DNA of 64,000 nt from Sporomusa sphaeroides DSM 2875 (GCF_001941975.2 NZ_CP146991.1:3903001-3967000), one strand, 5' to 3'; shown: positions 27,109 to 36,000, counted from the first letter of the stretch. Notes: generated by a model not told the origin, from the sequence alone. Numbers and translations: made by a program.

Positions 27109-27120
27109 ATATGTTCATAT
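27109..27120 (-). promoter_or_regulatory. Candidate ArsR-type operator
   Basis: A short inverted repeat ATATGTTCATAT lies 28 bases before the repressor start. It resembles the AT-rich ATATGAACATAT half-sites used by SmtB/CadC/CzrA proteins. Not tested. Confidence 0.5.
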
Positions 27121-27174
27121 GTTATTCTATGATAGGTTTCACAAAAAGTCAATTAGAAATTCATATAAAAAAAA

Positions 27175-27211
27175 CATAAAGGCTGGAACAATCACTGTCC
27201 CAGCCTTTATG
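27175..27211 (-). terminator. Terminator after the glyoxalase gene
   Basis: A perfect 12-bp stem (27175-27186 with 27200-27211). On the minus strand it is followed by eight consecutive U. Confidence 0.9.
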
Positions 27212-27263
27212 GATAAGCTCAAATTTTCTTTTCAAATAAACCGGTCTGTCAGCCTGCGCTATG

Positions 27264-27629
27264 CTAAAACCCGGCAGGCAGGACTTCCAGCCAATATCCG
27301 TCAGGATCGGAGATAAAATAAATGCCCATCTCCTTGTTCTCGTAACAAATGCAGCCCATAGCCTTGTGGTGCGCGTAGGCTTTGTCAAAGTCATTGGTGG
27401 TAAAGGCCAGATGAAACTCGTTTTCGCCCAGCTTATACGGCTCTTTTCGGTCTTTAATCCAGGTAAGCTCCAGCTTATGCGGTGTTTGGCCGTCGCCAAG
27501 ATACACGATGGTAAAGCCCGGTTTCTCAATACGCCGGCTTTCGGTAAGCTGCAGCGCCTCCTGGTAAAAAGCCATACTTTTCTCCAGATTAAGTACATTG
27601 ATGTTATTGTGAGCAAAAGTAAAATCCAT
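27264..27629 (-). CDS. VOC-family glyoxalase (lactoylglutathione lyase-like)
   Basis: A 121-residue single VOC domain: two beta-alpha-beta-beta-beta modules beginning FAHNNINVLNLEKSMAFYQEAL and closing with FISDPDGYWLEVLP. His7 and the late Glu of LEVLP are candidate metal ligands. The size and motifs fit glyoxalase I-like enzymes, which detoxify methylglyoxal, but this superfamily has many functions. ATG follows AAGGAGAG. It lies 14 bases downstream of the MBL hydrolase gene, so the two may share a transcript and a glyoxal or thioester detoxification role. This pairing is inferred. Confidence 0.8.
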   Translation of the reverse strand: MDFTFAHNNINVLNLEKSMAFYQEALQLTESRRIEKPGFTIVYLGDGQTPHKLELTWIKDRKEPYKLGENEFHLAFTTNDFDKAYAHHKAMGCICYENKEMGIYFISDPDGYWLEVLPAGF

Positions 27630-27643
27630 GAAATATCTCTCCT

Positions 27644-28387
27644 TTATCCTTTATTCGACTTTACGGGTTGGGTGCCACTCTGCCACATGTTGTGTAAGAA
27701 GCTGTGAATATCCTCGCACAGAACGACACCATGCCCGGTGCAGAAAAATTCAGGCCGGTAAGCAAGCAGCCGGCTAAGTCCCTGCATAAAAGCAGCAAAT
27801 TCCTGCCCGCCGGCAGCCGCCTGTCCGGCCACATACTGACAAGATCCCCGCTTAATAGCCTCACTATTCGTAACCAGCCGGCCCTCAGGCAAAGCTTCGC
27901 CAAAGTAACAGAAAAAGTCGCCCACAAACAGCGCCTGCGAGCGGTGATCGTAGATAGCCACCGAACCCGGCGAATGGGTATTGACCAGCACCACTTCCAG
28001 CCCCTTAAGGCCTGGGACGGCAAATGTGCCGGCCTCAGCCTGCGGAGTAAATTGGGCGACCTGCGCGGCCAGCGGTGATGCCAGCATGGGCCAGTCAGCG
28101 CTGTGGATAAATTTCCGGGCATTGGTAAACAAAGCGGCCCCCTCGACATGATCACGGTGTCCATGGGTCAAGAGCACATGGGTAACCTGCGCCGGCTGTA
28201 TCCCGATTTCGGCCAGCGCCGCAACCACAAGCGGCTGATAAGCCTTCAGCCCGGCATCCACCAGGATAACCTGGCTGTCCTGCTGCAATACATACAGGTT
28301 GCTATAGGTCATACTATCCCAGGTAGTGGTATCCTCAACAGCAATTACATAGGCACCGGCGGTTAGCCGGGACATTACATACTCCAT
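27644..28387 (-). CDS. MBL-fold metallo-hydrolase
   Basis: About 247 residues with the metallo-beta-lactamase signature THGHRDHVEGA, then NTHSPGSVAIYD, FVGDFF and the late FCTGHGVVL histidine, giving a di-metal site. Members include glyoxalase II and lactonases. I chose ATG 28387, with GGTGAG shortly upstream. Longer starts at 28429 or 28438 lack a ribosome site. It precedes the VOC gene in the same direction. The substrate is not assignable. Confidence 0.78.
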   Translation of the reverse strand: MEYVMSRLTAGAYVIAVEDTTTWDSMTYSNLYVLQQDSQVILVDAGLKAYQPLVVAALAEIGIQPAQVTHVLLTHGHRDHVEGAALFTNARKFIHSADWPMLASPLAAQVAQFTPQAEAGTFAVPGLKGLEVVLVNTHSPGSVAIYDHRSQALFVGDFFCYFGEALPEGRLVTNSEAIKRGSCQYVAGQAAAGGQEFAAFMQGLSRLLAYRPEFFCTGHGVVLCEDIHSFLHNMWQSGTQPVKSNKG

Positions 28388-28475
28388 ATTACTCACCGTC
28401 CCTGCATTAGTTGTGTTATATATTACCATGTTATCCACAAAGGAGCAACGGGATATCCTGTACCGCAGCTCCCGC

Positions 28476-29240
28476 TTACTGCTCCAGGACCGGGAACATG
28501 ACTTTGAAGACGCTGCCTGCTCCCGCGCCGGAGACTATTTCAATTTTCCCCTGATGCCTTTCGACAATACTGAGGCTAATGGCAAGTCCCAGACCGGTAT
28601 TGCCTGATTTTGTGGTATAAAACGGCTCAAAAATCCGTTCCCTTTGCTCCGGCGGAATGCCGCTGCCTTCATCCTGCACATATAAAGTAACTGTGCCGGC
28701 TGTTTGCTCTGCACCGATGGTTAATCTGCCCTCAGGCTGCATGGCTTCGATACCGTTATAAGCCAGATGCAGCACCAACTCGCCTATCTCGGCGGCATCC
28801 AAGGCCAGCCTCGGCAAATGTTCGGGCAGCAGCAATTCGGTGATAATGCCGTTCCTGGCGGCAGCCTGCTGAACAGCTGGATACAGGTGCGCAAGTATGT
28901 GGTTGAGATTTTCCGGTATCCTGTTAATCGCCTTATTCTGAGCCAAGGACAGCATACTGGTTATTACTGTTTCTATCTGGTGTATTTCCTGATATATAAT
29001 ACGTAATGAGTCACCGTTGCAATATGTTGATTTTTTCTCTTGCAGCTGTAAATAACCTTTAATCACAGTCAGTGGATTTCTAATTTCATGCGCTACTCCG
29101 ATAGCCATGCGACCAATCAGCTCCCGGCGGGAACTTTTAGCTGACTCATCCTCGCTCGCCTTTGGCCAAATTACCTCCACCACAAACGCCCCCTTGTATC
29201 CAAGCCTTATTAGTGTCTTTACGACACTAATTTTCGCCAA
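28476..29240 (-). CDS. Sensor-less histidine kinase
   Basis: A 254-residue kinase without membrane helices or a recognised sensor domain. The HisKA box is GVAHEIRNPLTVIKGYLQL, with the phospho-accepting His near residue 50. The HATPase domain follows with the N-box LVLHLAYNGIEAMQ (Asn present), YVQDEGSGIPPEQRERIFEPFYTTKSGNTGLGLAI and the closing VFKVMFP. It resembles the KinB/NtrB-like soluble kinases of spore-formers. Start TTG 29240 is tentative. No response regulator is adjacent, so it may feed an orphan partner such as the sporulation phosphorelay. That is inference. Confidence 0.85.
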   Translation of the reverse strand: MAKISVVKTLIRLGYKGAFVVEVIWPKASEDESAKSSRRELIGRMAIGVAHEIRNPLTVIKGYLQLQEKKSTYCNGDSLRIIYQEIHQIETVITSMLSLAQNKAINRIPENLNHILAHLYPAVQQAAARNGIITELLLPEHLPRLALDAAEIGELVLHLAYNGIEAMQPEGRLTIGAEQTAGTVTLYVQDEGSGIPPEQRERIFEPFYTTKSGNTGLGLAISLSIVERHQGKIEIVSGAGAGSVFKVMFPVLEQ

Positions 29241-29259
29241 TCGTTCCCAAAATCCCTTC

Positions 29260-29288
29260 CAATTATTGTCTTATGGACACAATAATTG
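29260..29288. promoter_or_regulatory. 10-bp inverted repeat between divergent kinase and XRE genes
   Basis: CAATTATTGT (29260-29269) and ACAATAATTG (29279-29288) flank a 9-base spacer in the 99-base divergent intergenic region. A regulator operator, possibly for the XRE protein encoded next to it, is a reasonable guess. Confidence 0.45.
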
Positions 29289-29339
29289 AATCCGGGGCGT
29301 AAGCGCGTTATTGTAAGCAGTAAGTAAGGAGCGTGGCTT

Positions 29340-29726
29340 ATGAGAACTCTCGGAGAAAAAATCAAACAATTAAGAAGCAAATTAACCCAAGAAGAATTGG
29401 CAGCCATTCTTAAGGTCGAACGTTCCACTTTGGCTTCCTGGGAAGTTAACCGCCGGGAACCGGATATTGCCACACTATGCCGCATCGCCGATTATTTCCG
29501 GGTAAGCATCGACTGGCTTGTCGGGCGTACCCCGGAACAGGAGACGGCTGCAGACGGCAGGTTTTATGAGACCACCGGCGACTACCATGCTCCGGCGGTG
29601 GACAAAGCCTGGCACGAAGTAATCGCAACCGCCCAGGCCTACGGTTTTGACCCCGACTCGGTTCAACAACTGCTTAGGTTAAACGCCAAAATAGCCGCTT
29701 CTTTGCAAATCAACAAAGTGAAATAG
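29340..29726 (+). CDS. XRE-family helix-turn-helix regulator
   Basis: A 128-residue protein. Residues 5-60 form a classic lambda-repressor-like HTH (LGEKIKQLRSKLTQEELAAI, VERSTLASWEVNRREPDIATLCRIADYFRVSIDWLVGR; quoted in part). The C-terminal half is short and unassigned, with no peptidase motif. ATG follows AAGGAGCG. It is divergent from the histidine kinase and may control it through the inverted repeat between them. A terminator follows at 29741. Confidence 0.87.
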   Translation: MRTLGEKIKQLRSKLTQEELAAILKVERSTLASWEVNRREPDIATLCRIADYFRVSIDWLVGRTPEQETAADGRFYETTGDYHAPAVDKAWHEVIATAQAYGFDPDSVQQLLRLNAKIAASLQINKVK

Positions 29727-29740
29727 TGCCTGGTAATACC

Positions 29741-29785
29741 AAAGGGATACTCGCTGCCCCGCCTGGGCGCGAATATCCCTTTTTC
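29741..29785 (+). terminator. Terminator after the XRE regulator
   Basis: AAAGGGATA (29741-29749) pairs with TATCCCTTT (29774-29782), followed by TTCC. The T-run and position 15 bases after the stop support termination. Confidence 0.75.
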
Positions 29786-29973
29786 CTTTGCGCGCAGCTT
29801 CCTGTGCCCCGCATCAATCAGGCCTGACGTAACCGAACAAATAGTAATTAATCCTTGAAATGCCAGCAGATTAGGACTAATATAAGTACATAAACCGCAA
29901 TACTTCCCTCCGGCAGGGCCGGTGAACAATGCAGTGTTCACACTTATTGAGATGTAGGAGTTGTTGTTTTATC

Positions 29974-31194
29974 ATGTTTGCCGTACTAAAAATTTTCCTC
30001 ACCCTGGGACTTATCGTTTTTCTGCTTAACCGTAAAGTAAAAATGGGCAATGCTATGCTGGCCGGTTCCGGCCTGCTGTTCGTTTTATCCGGTCTTACCT
30101 TACAGCATTTAGGCGCCGCCCTAAAGAATCTGGTCAGCAATTATAGCACCTGGGAAATACTCTTTGCCCTGTATTTTGTCATGTGTCTTGAACACCAGCT
30201 GCGAACCAGCGGCATTATCGACGGCCTGATGGTAACCTCCCGCCGGCTGCTGCGCAGTGACCGGATTTTGCTGCCCTTGATGCCTGCTTTTCTCGGATTT
30301 TTACCCTCCTTGGGCGGCGCCATTTTTTCCGCGCCGCTGGTAGAAAGCGCGAGTAAGCCTTTTAATCTGAAAGCCGAAACCAAGACAGCCATTAACTACT
30401 GGTTCCGCCATGTCTGGGAGTTTAGCAATCCTATTTTCACCAGTATGCTCCTGGCCAGCCAGCTTTCCGGCATACCGCTCAGCGCACTGATCGCCAATAT
30501 GGTATGGGTCACCGCCCTCTCCTTAGTCATTGGCTGGCTTTTTTTTATTACGCCGCTCAAAAGCCGGCAGATCACACCCCAGACGGCGGCTGCCACTGAT
30601 TCCGGCGGCATCGACGATACCGGCTACCGTTATATCGCGCTGGCGACAGGTCCTATTCTGGTTAACTTTGTGCTGATTGTATTCCTAAAATTATCGGCAG
30701 CCCTATCCATGGGGCTGGTGGTTGCCGCCATGGCACTGATTCTGCGCCAGCCGTTGCAGGAAGTCAGCGCAATGCTGCGCCACGCCCTTGACCGCAAGCT
30801 GTTGTGGGGTATTGCCGGCATTCTGTTTTTCCAGCACATTTTACAGCAAAGCGGCGCCGTTCAGGAGATCGCCACATTACTTAACAGCTTAGCCGTCTCC
30901 AATGCCGTCATTATTGGCGCCATTGCCTTTGCCGGCGGTATCCTGACAGGCACCGCCCAGGGCTTTGTCGTAATTACCTTCCCCTTCCTGCTGGCGCTGG
31001 CCCCCGGTGATATCAACCTGGTTATGTTTTGCTTTGTCGCCGGCTCCGCCGGGCAAATGCTCTCCCCGGCCCACCTGTGTTTATTGGTGACCCTGGATTA
31101 CTTCAAGGCCGACTTCCTCAAAACCTTACGGCCCATTGCCTTCCTGGAAGTTATTCTGGTTGCCGCCGCTTATGTTGTGGTGGCACTGACGTAA
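29974..31194 (+). CDS. DUF401-family membrane transporter
   Basis: About 406 residues with ten or more membrane helices. The region LMPAFLGFLPSLGGAIFSAPLVESASK and the C-terminal GILTGTAQGFVVITFPFLLALAPG plus AGSAGQMLSPAHLCLLVTLDYF are family landmarks of DUF401 proteins, which are related to ion/carboxylate transporters such as GntP-like permeases. ATG 29974 is chosen because the protein then starts at the first helix; AGGAG lies 13 bases upstream, a little far. Substrate unknown. The gene stands alone and ends at a shared bidirectional terminator. Confidence 0.78.
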   Translation: MFAVLKIFLTLGLIVFLLNRKVKMGNAMLAGSGLLFVLSGLTLQHLGAALKNLVSNYSTWEILFALYFVMCLEHQLRTSGIIDGLMVTSRRLLRSDRILLPLMPAFLGFLPSLGGAIFSAPLVESASKPFNLKAETKTAINYWFRHVWEFSNPIFTSMLLASQLSGIPLSALIANMVWVTALSLVIGWLFFITPLKSRQITPQTAAATDSGGIDDTGYRYIALATGPILVNFVLIVFLKLSAALSMGLVVAAMALILRQPLQEVSAMLRHALDRKLLWGIAGILFFQHILQQSGAVQEIATLLNSLAVSNAVIIGAIAFAGGILTGTAQGFVVITFPFLLALAPGDINLVMFCFVAGSAGQMLSPAHLCLLVTLDYFKADFLKTLRPIAFLEVILVAAAYVVVALT

Positions 31195-31231
31195 GAGTGT
31201 AAGAGCTGCCTGACAGTATATAAATAAAAAA

Positions 31232-31272
31232 CCCCTGTTAAAGCCGGTTATAAACCAAGGCCTTAACAGGGG
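31232..31272. terminator. Bidirectional terminator; member of a dispersed hairpin repeat
   Basis: CCCCTGTTAA (31232-31241) pairs with TTAACAGGGG (31263-31272), flanked by an A-run on the left and CTTTTCTT on the right. Related copies occur near 33195-33227 (decayed) and 54610-54658. Confidence 0.85.
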
Positions 31273-31305
31273 CTTTTCTTGTGGAGAAGTGAGGTGACCG
31301 GGTGT

Positions 31306-31839
31306 TTAAACGAACCGGAGGATTTCTTCCAATGGTTTGCGGGATTTTTTTCGTACCGTAGGATCTGCCGGATATCCAACTGCAATTAACCCGCCTATAT
31401 GTTTTTCCTGCGGAATGTTCAGCAATGATTTGATTATCTCTCTGTTATAAACGCCTAAGATGCAAGTACCGATTCCTTGTGATTCGGCTGCCAGACAAAG
31501 ATAGGCAACCGCCGATCCAATATCGCCGGGAGCGAAATATTGGCTGTCCACAAGGTTCTTTAGCTGGGGCATTAAATTTGCGTGTTCTTCAACCACAACA
31601 AAAAAAGCCTTTGCTTGGGAAATATAGGAATTTACTCCAAGCTGCTGAGTGCATTCTGCGATCTTACCCACAATTTCCGGGGTTTCCACAATAACAAAAC
31701 TCCAGGGTTGTCCATTACAGCCAGAGGGGGCCAGGCGAGCCGCCTCAACACATTTGACCAACTTTTCGCGTTCTACCGGTTGATCCGCAAAATTCCTGCA
31801 GCTTTGTCTCTTAAGACACAAATCCATAAAGTCATTCAT
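31306..31839 (-). CDS. Nitroreductase-family protein
   Basis: A 177-residue FMN-dependent oxidoreductase. Family landmarks are CLKRQSCRNFADQPVE near the N-terminus, AARLAPSGCNGQPWSFVIV, the central GDIGSAVAYLCLAAESQGIGTCILG and C-terminal GLIAVGYPAD with RKPLEEIL. ATG follows AGGGAGCG. Such enzymes reduce nitro compounds, quinones or flavins using NAD(P)H, and the physiological substrate is unknown. It appears to be a single-gene unit, convergent with DUF401. Confidence 0.9.
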   Translation of the reverse strand: MNDFMDLCLKRQSCRNFADQPVEREKLVKCVEAARLAPSGCNGQPWSFVIVETPEIVGKIAECTQQLGVNSYISQAKAFFVVVEEHANLMPQLKNLVDSQYFAPGDIGSAVAYLCLAAESQGIGTCILGVYNREIIKSLLNIPQEKHIGGLIAVGYPADPTVRKKSRKPLEEILRFV

Positions 31840-32037
31840 TTTAATCGCTCCCTTCTTTCAAAACCCTATATTACTCTTAGTATATGCTCAAAACCTTTTG
31901 ATGTCTAGGGGATGGAGTAACCGCCTTGCCATTTATTCCATCCTAGCCCATACAACTTTCGGGCTGAGAATGCCAATTCCTCCCATGACACGTCCCCAAG
32001 GCACCACCTTTTTGCATTTCCAGTTCTTCAACTCTAT

Positions 32038-32805
32038 TTATTCTTCCATTAGGATTTTTAACATCTTTTCAGGATTATTGGCAAATTCTTTCATGACCAG
32101 ATAATGCTCTGTTTGCCGGTAATCAATCTGACACAGGCCCTGCGGCGTCAGCTGAATAATCATACTGTCCGGATAGGCCATAACAATGGGTGAATGTGTC
32201 GCGATAATAAATTGTGAGTCTTGCTTAACCAGTTCATGCAAGCGCGTCAGCAAAGCCATCTGCCTGACAGGCGATAAAGCCGCTTCCGGCTCATCAAGGA
32301 TATACAGTCCATTACCGCCAAATCTGTTTTGGAACACAGCGAAAAAAGATTCACCATGGGACAGTTGATGCAAAGATTTCCCGCCATAGGATTCAACAAT
32401 CCGCCTGCCCAAACCGCCTGCCGCATCCAGTTGCTCAATGGTTGTCGCCAGATTATAGAAACTCTCCGCCCGCAGAAAAAAGCCATCGCGCGGACGTTTT
32501 ATCCCTTTGACCAGCCGGATGTATTCATTGAGGTCAGAATGAGATGCCTGCGTGGTGAAAGTAAAGTTGGCTGTTCCCCCTTCCGCATTGAAACCCCAGG
32601 CAATTGCCACCGCCTCCAGCAGAGTCGACTTGCCTGTACCGTTCTCCCCCACAATAAACGTGACCCGGGGATGAAACAACAACTCATGCAGGCCGGAAAT
32701 CGCAGGCAAACAAAACGGATAGGCATCAAACCGCCTGACCTTATCCCGCAGCAATTGAACGCTACGAATATATTGCTGGCTGTCATGCAACACTTTATCA
32801 CCCAC
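32038..32805 (-). CDS. Stand-alone AAA ATPase (AAA_21/OLD-like, no nuclease domain)
   Basis: A 255-residue ATPase of the SMC/ABC-like AAA_21 group. Walker A is GENGTGKSTLLEA, followed by an RPRDGFFLRAESFYNL block, signature LSHGESFF, Walker B LYILDEPEAALSP and switch His in FIIATHSPIV. There is no TOPRIM nuclease domain as in OLD proteins and no partner gene beside it. Homologues are common single genes in Firmicutes with unclear roles, and some sit in defence islands. This one lies at the border of the prophage region, so a phage- or defence-related role is possible but unproven. Confidence 0.8.
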   Translation of the reverse strand: MGDKVLHDSQQYIRSVQLLRDKVRRFDAYPFCLPAISGLHELLFHPRVTFIVGENGTGKSTLLEAVAIAWGFNAEGGTANFTFTTQASHSDLNEYIRLVKGIKRPRDGFFLRAESFYNLATTIEQLDAAGGLGRRIVESYGGKSLHQLSHGESFFAVFQNRFGGNGLYILDEPEAALSPVRQMALLTRLHELVKQDSQFIIATHSPIVMAYPDSMIIQLTPQGLCQIDYRQTEHYLVMKEFANNPEKMLKILMEE

Positions 32806-33294
32806 TTAAGCTGCACCCTAACGTAGTACTTATTATATATTTCTACTTCCACTTTAAAACCGTTTTTCCTGTTATCCTGTTACGCATTGTTCTGTGAGCA
32901 TTATTTTTTACGTTTTTTTTCGAGTACCACAAGCTTAACTTACCGACAATCATATGACCTTTCCCCAATACCTTACAACTGTATTTCTACTGTATCCTGC
33001 AATACTGGATCTTATCACTCCACTAATATAGTACAGTACAGTAAAATTATGCTGACACTAGAGGTGTTAAGATTAGGCTAAGTTCAATTTACGAAATCGT
33101 TAGAATACCACGCTTTATGTCCTTTCATAGGATTCATATAGACTGACTCTCGGGCAAGTTGATAAAACAGGACCGTCCCCATGTCCAAACCATGAAGTCG
33201 GTTATAAACCAAGGCTTTAACAGAGGCATTTCGTGCGGACATGACTCTTAGTAAACCATCAATGCCCACCAGTATTCTTGTCTTTCGATTTATA
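32806..33294. other. Gene-free stretch at the left edge of the prophage region
   Basis: About 490 bases without a convincing gene. It is AT-rich at 32830-33090. From 33118 on it holds a decayed copy of the REP-like element also found at 35205-35294, then a degenerate copy of the CCCCTGTTAA hairpin repeat. No attachment site or integrase remnant could be recognised. Confidence 0.6.
33118..33185. repeat. REP-like dispersed element, copy 1
   Basis: This copy shares TGTCCTTTCATAGG, then ATTCA-ATAGACTG, CTCGGGCAAGTTGA and GGACCGTCCCCATGTC with the copy at 35205-35262, allowing small gaps. GGGGACGGTCC ends of this type are common in REP/Y1-transposase-associated repeats of Firmicutes, from memory. 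It lies just downstream of the fibre gene. Confidence 0.6.
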
Positions 33295-34620
33295 CTATAA
33301 AACTGGGGTAACAGAATTAAGATTTAAATTAAAATTAAAACTAAAAGTTTTAATAGGACTGGCAGCCACAACAGGCAAGGATTCAAAAATATCAATAAAA
33401 TTCCCTCTTGCAAGCCAGAGGTGACTGGAGTCATTATAAACCCCCCAAAGATATCCATAATTATTAATGTCTGTTACCTTTGACCAAGAAGTAGGTGCAG
33501 TAATATTAGCAATAGAAGTGTAATAAACACTTCCTATCATCTTGCCATAATAATTATCATAATTTCCCATAAAAATATAGGCATGATTATCGTCGGCAAT
33601 CGTAATACTGCGAATATCACCGAGCATCCCGTACGCTTTAGAAACCGTTGTTCTAGTGAAGGTTGCCAAATCAATAATATCTAAGCAAGTTTCCGGATTG
33701 GAACTGCCGGCATTTTGCATACCGCCCAGGGCGCAGACGTAAAGTTTTCCATTATGAGGTTCCAAGGTAAACGCATTTTTGCCGACTTCTAAATGACTGC
33801 TATAAGTCAAAGAACCGGTAATTCTGTTAATATAGAATTTCGTAACGATACTGTCGGAATACACTGAATAACCACCATTTGGATTGACGGAAAAAAGCGC
33901 ATACAGATAATCGCCGATGACCGTTAAACCTTCACCATGGCACTCAGCCCCAGTAGGCAAAAAAATTTCCGGCCAGGCTGTCGGAAATCGGTAATTATGT
34001 GTCATTTGAGCATAACCACTATTCATATTTACAACAGCAATCTTTCCCAAATCATAGCCGGTAGCGTAGAGGAGATTACCCTTGGTGGTGACCGTGTGCA
34101 GATTGCTCACGCTATTCCAATTCGCATCGATTAGTGACGGTATCCAAGAAGATACAACCGGATCTATGATCTTATTCGGCGGTGGATAAGGCGTATAATT
34201 GTATTGGCGCAGCACCAAACGGCTCTTATCACCCTGTAAAAAACTAAAAACAGCACCATCGCCATTTAAGCCCGTAACCTTGACGCTGGACGTAAAGGTA
34301 GTTGGCGATTCGGTTCTATCACCATAGATAACGCCAGCATAGCCGCTCATATAATTGCTGTATGATAATTTAAAGGCAAACAATGGTGCAATTCCCGGTT
34401 TAACAGCACTTTTCAGCACCGCGTATGTCTCTCCGTTTTTACGCACTCTAAGCGGTGAGGCCAGCGCATCGGTAGCTGCCCCTAACTTTGCATATACGGC
34501 TGCCTCCCCATCTTTAATTGCCAATGCCGAATTGCCTGTTTCGCTCAGAGTAGTATATAGATTAATATCGGTTACCACTCCCGCTTTTTGCACATGTAAC
34601 TTCTTGCTATATAGAGCCAT
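33295..34620 (-). CDS. Phage tail fibre/receptor-binding-type protein
   Basis: About 441 residues from ATG 34620 (after GTGGGGGAAG). The N-terminal 80 residues (MALYSKKLHVQKAGVVTDI and LRVRKNGETYAVLK) match those of the neighbouring gene at 35335-36000, giving a shared attachment module, while the C-terminal part differs. That part reads like a beta-propeller, with repeated short blades such as GNLLYATGYDLGKIAVVN, GKLYVCALGG and NHAYIFMGN. This pattern suits a carbohydrate- or surface-binding tip. It is the most distal gene of the tail module. The exact receptor is unknown. Confidence 0.7.
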   Translation of the reverse strand: MALYSKKLHVQKAGVVTDINLYTTLSETGNSALAIKDGEAAVYAKLGAATDALASPLRVRKNGETYAVLKSAVKPGIAPLFAFKLSYSNYMSGYAGVIYGDRTESPTTFTSSVKVTGLNGDGAVFSFLQGDKSRLVLRQYNYTPYPPPNKIIDPVVSSWIPSLIDANWNSVSNLHTVTTKGNLLYATGYDLGKIAVVNMNSGYAQMTHNYRFPTAWPEIFLPTGAECHGEGLTVIGDYLYALFSVNPNGGYSVYSDSIVTKFYINRITGSLTYSSHLEVGKNAFTLEPHNGKLYVCALGGMQNAGSSNPETCLDIIDLATFTRTTVSKAYGMLGDIRSITIADDNHAYIFMGNYDNYYGKMIGSVYYTSIANITAPTSWSKVTDINNYGYLWGVYNDSSHLWLARGNFIDIFESLPVVAASPIKTFSFNFNLNLNSVTPVL

Positions 34621-34788
34621 TTCTTCCCCCACTTCATGTGTGTTATTGTAAACGCCAAAGCAAAGGACAGGTACTGTGGCCGCTTGTCTGGCACAATACC
34701 TGTCCTGCAAACTTTTTTACATTCTTATGCTATCCAAATATTCCCGCCAACATCACCCTATTGGGATGTCATTGGCGGTTGTTGCTGT
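34621..34788. repeat. Duplicated intergenic block upstream of fibre gene, copy 1
   Basis: This block closely matches 36001-36167. Both contain the ACAGGTACTG...CACAATACCTGT hairpin and the last codons of the tail gene ending at 36105. The duplication shows that fibre cassettes expanded by tandem recombination. Confidence 0.75.
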
Positions 34789-34837
34789 TTATGTTTTTCC
34801 GTGATTTGTCGTAGTATTACCTCCTATACTCCAAGGT

Positions 34838-35095
34838 TTAGACGATTTGAGTAAAGGTATCAATAATTCCAGTACTCAAAGTTTTAACCGGACTTACAAA
34901 CCCTATTGGCAAAGAGTCAAATATGTGTATTCTATTACTTCCTACAACATATAGCTTACCTGAATCGTTATAAATTCCCCAGAACCTAGCAGCCTCTACG
35001 TTTACAATAGTCTCAAATACCTTTGACCACAAAGCAGGCTAAATAATACTGTCAATAGCCGTATGGTAAACAGAAGTATAGCTGTTATAGCAGCA
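34838..35095 (-). pseudogene. Remnant C-terminus of a second fibre protein
   Basis: Translation of the minus strand gives SVYHTAIDSII, then an in-frame TAG, then PALWSKVFETIVN and later WGIYNDSGKLYVVGSNRIHIFDSLP. These match the C-terminal blades of the intact fibre protein (SVYYTSIANI, SWSKV, WGVYNDSSHLWLARG, IDIFESLP). The 5' end is lost at the REP-like element. It is a broken paralogue. Confidence 0.8.
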
Positions 35096-35204
35096 CAACG
35101 GGACGGTTCTCCCGCGCTTTTGAACCTCGCATACTTCCGTCAAGATATCCTGCGCTTCTTTGTCCGAACACAAAAGAACCATCCTGTTGTGTCCTGTCCT
35201 TTCA

Positions 35205-35294
35205 TAGGGATTCACATAGACTGGATCTCGGGCAAGTTGACAAATAGGACCGTCCCCATGTCACAATTAATAGGACCGTCCCCATGTCACAATT
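35205..35294. repeat. REP-like dispersed element, copy 2, with a tandem end
   Basis: This copy is better preserved than 33118-33185. Its end AGGACCGTCCCCATGTCACAATT occurs twice in tandem (about 35246-35294; longer than quoted elsewhere only by spacing). It lies between the stop of fibre variant 35335-36000 and the fibre remnant, so insertion or recombination here probably broke the gene. Confidence 0.65.
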
Positions 35295-35334
35295 GTCCCC
35301 TGATAAAAATAAATAGACATATTTTGTTTACTTC

Positions 35335-36000
35335 TTATGTATAGTAGAACTTGTGATAACGAAGTATCGGGTAGAAATTATAGTTAGTACCGCCGTAATA
35401 ATAATGCCATCCACGTATCCTCACCTTAACACATCCTACTGGCATATTTATTACTTCGTCTACTGAAGTCAAAGTTTCTAAAGGAACAGTACTATAAACA
35501 CTAGTTACTATTCCAGATGAGTTATACGATAAAACCTCTAGTGCTGCTGATTCATACGCGTCATAACCGTAAGCTTCAAATGAAAGTTCAGCAGATATTT
35601 GAAGAGATACTAGGTTTCCTGTTACTGGTACTACTCTTTCTATATACCCGTTTAATTGCCCTCCGCCAGAACTAAAACTTAGGCCCCCTGATACGGCCCA
35701 TCCTAAATTTGTTAAAGCAGCTTGATTTCCATTTATATAATTGTATTGGTCAATTACCTGTCCAGACATACTGGCTTTTGTCAAAACAGCAAAAGTATTG
35801 CCGCTCTTCTTAATTCTGAGCGGCGAAGCGTTTTGGTCTGAAATTAACCCTAGTTTTGCGTATAGAGGAACAGCACTATCTTTCAATGCAATGTACCCTT
35901 GACTACCACCAGAAGTAACTTCTCCGACAGTGGTATACAATTCAATGTCCGATACCACTCCCGCTTTCCGTACGTGTAACTTCTTACTATATAGAGCCAT
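35335..36000 (-). CDS. Phage tail fibre variant with shared N-terminal module
   Basis: A 221-residue protein whose first 75 residues (MALYSKKLHVRKAGVVSDI and PLRIKKSGNTFAVLTK) are shared with the 441-residue fibre protein. The rest differs and looks like a jelly-roll or carbohydrate-binding-type beta domain (NLGWAVSGGLSFSSGGGQL, VPVTGNLVSLQISAELSFEAYG, CVKVRIRGWHYY). It ends immediately before the REP-like element, so a longer ancestor may have been truncated there. It follows the tail-fibre gene 36105-36560. Role inferred: alternative receptor-binding tip. Confidence 0.6.
   Translation of the reverse strand: MALYSKKLHVRKAGVVSDIELYTTVGEVTSGGSQGYIALKDSAVPLYAKLGLISDQNASPLRIKKSGNTFAVLTKASMSGQVIDQYNYINGNQAALTNLGWAVSGGLSFSSGGGQLNGYIERVVPVTGNLVSLQISAELSFEAYGYDAYESAALEVLSYNSSGIVTSVYSTVPLETLTSVDEVINMPVGCVKVRIRGWHYYYGGTNYNFYPILRYHKFYYT

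Noticed and set aside
35063-35344. A plus-strand 93-codon frame over the REP-like element
   Set aside because: It spans repeat DNA and a fibre remnant, has no ribosome site and reads as mixed non-conserved sequence.
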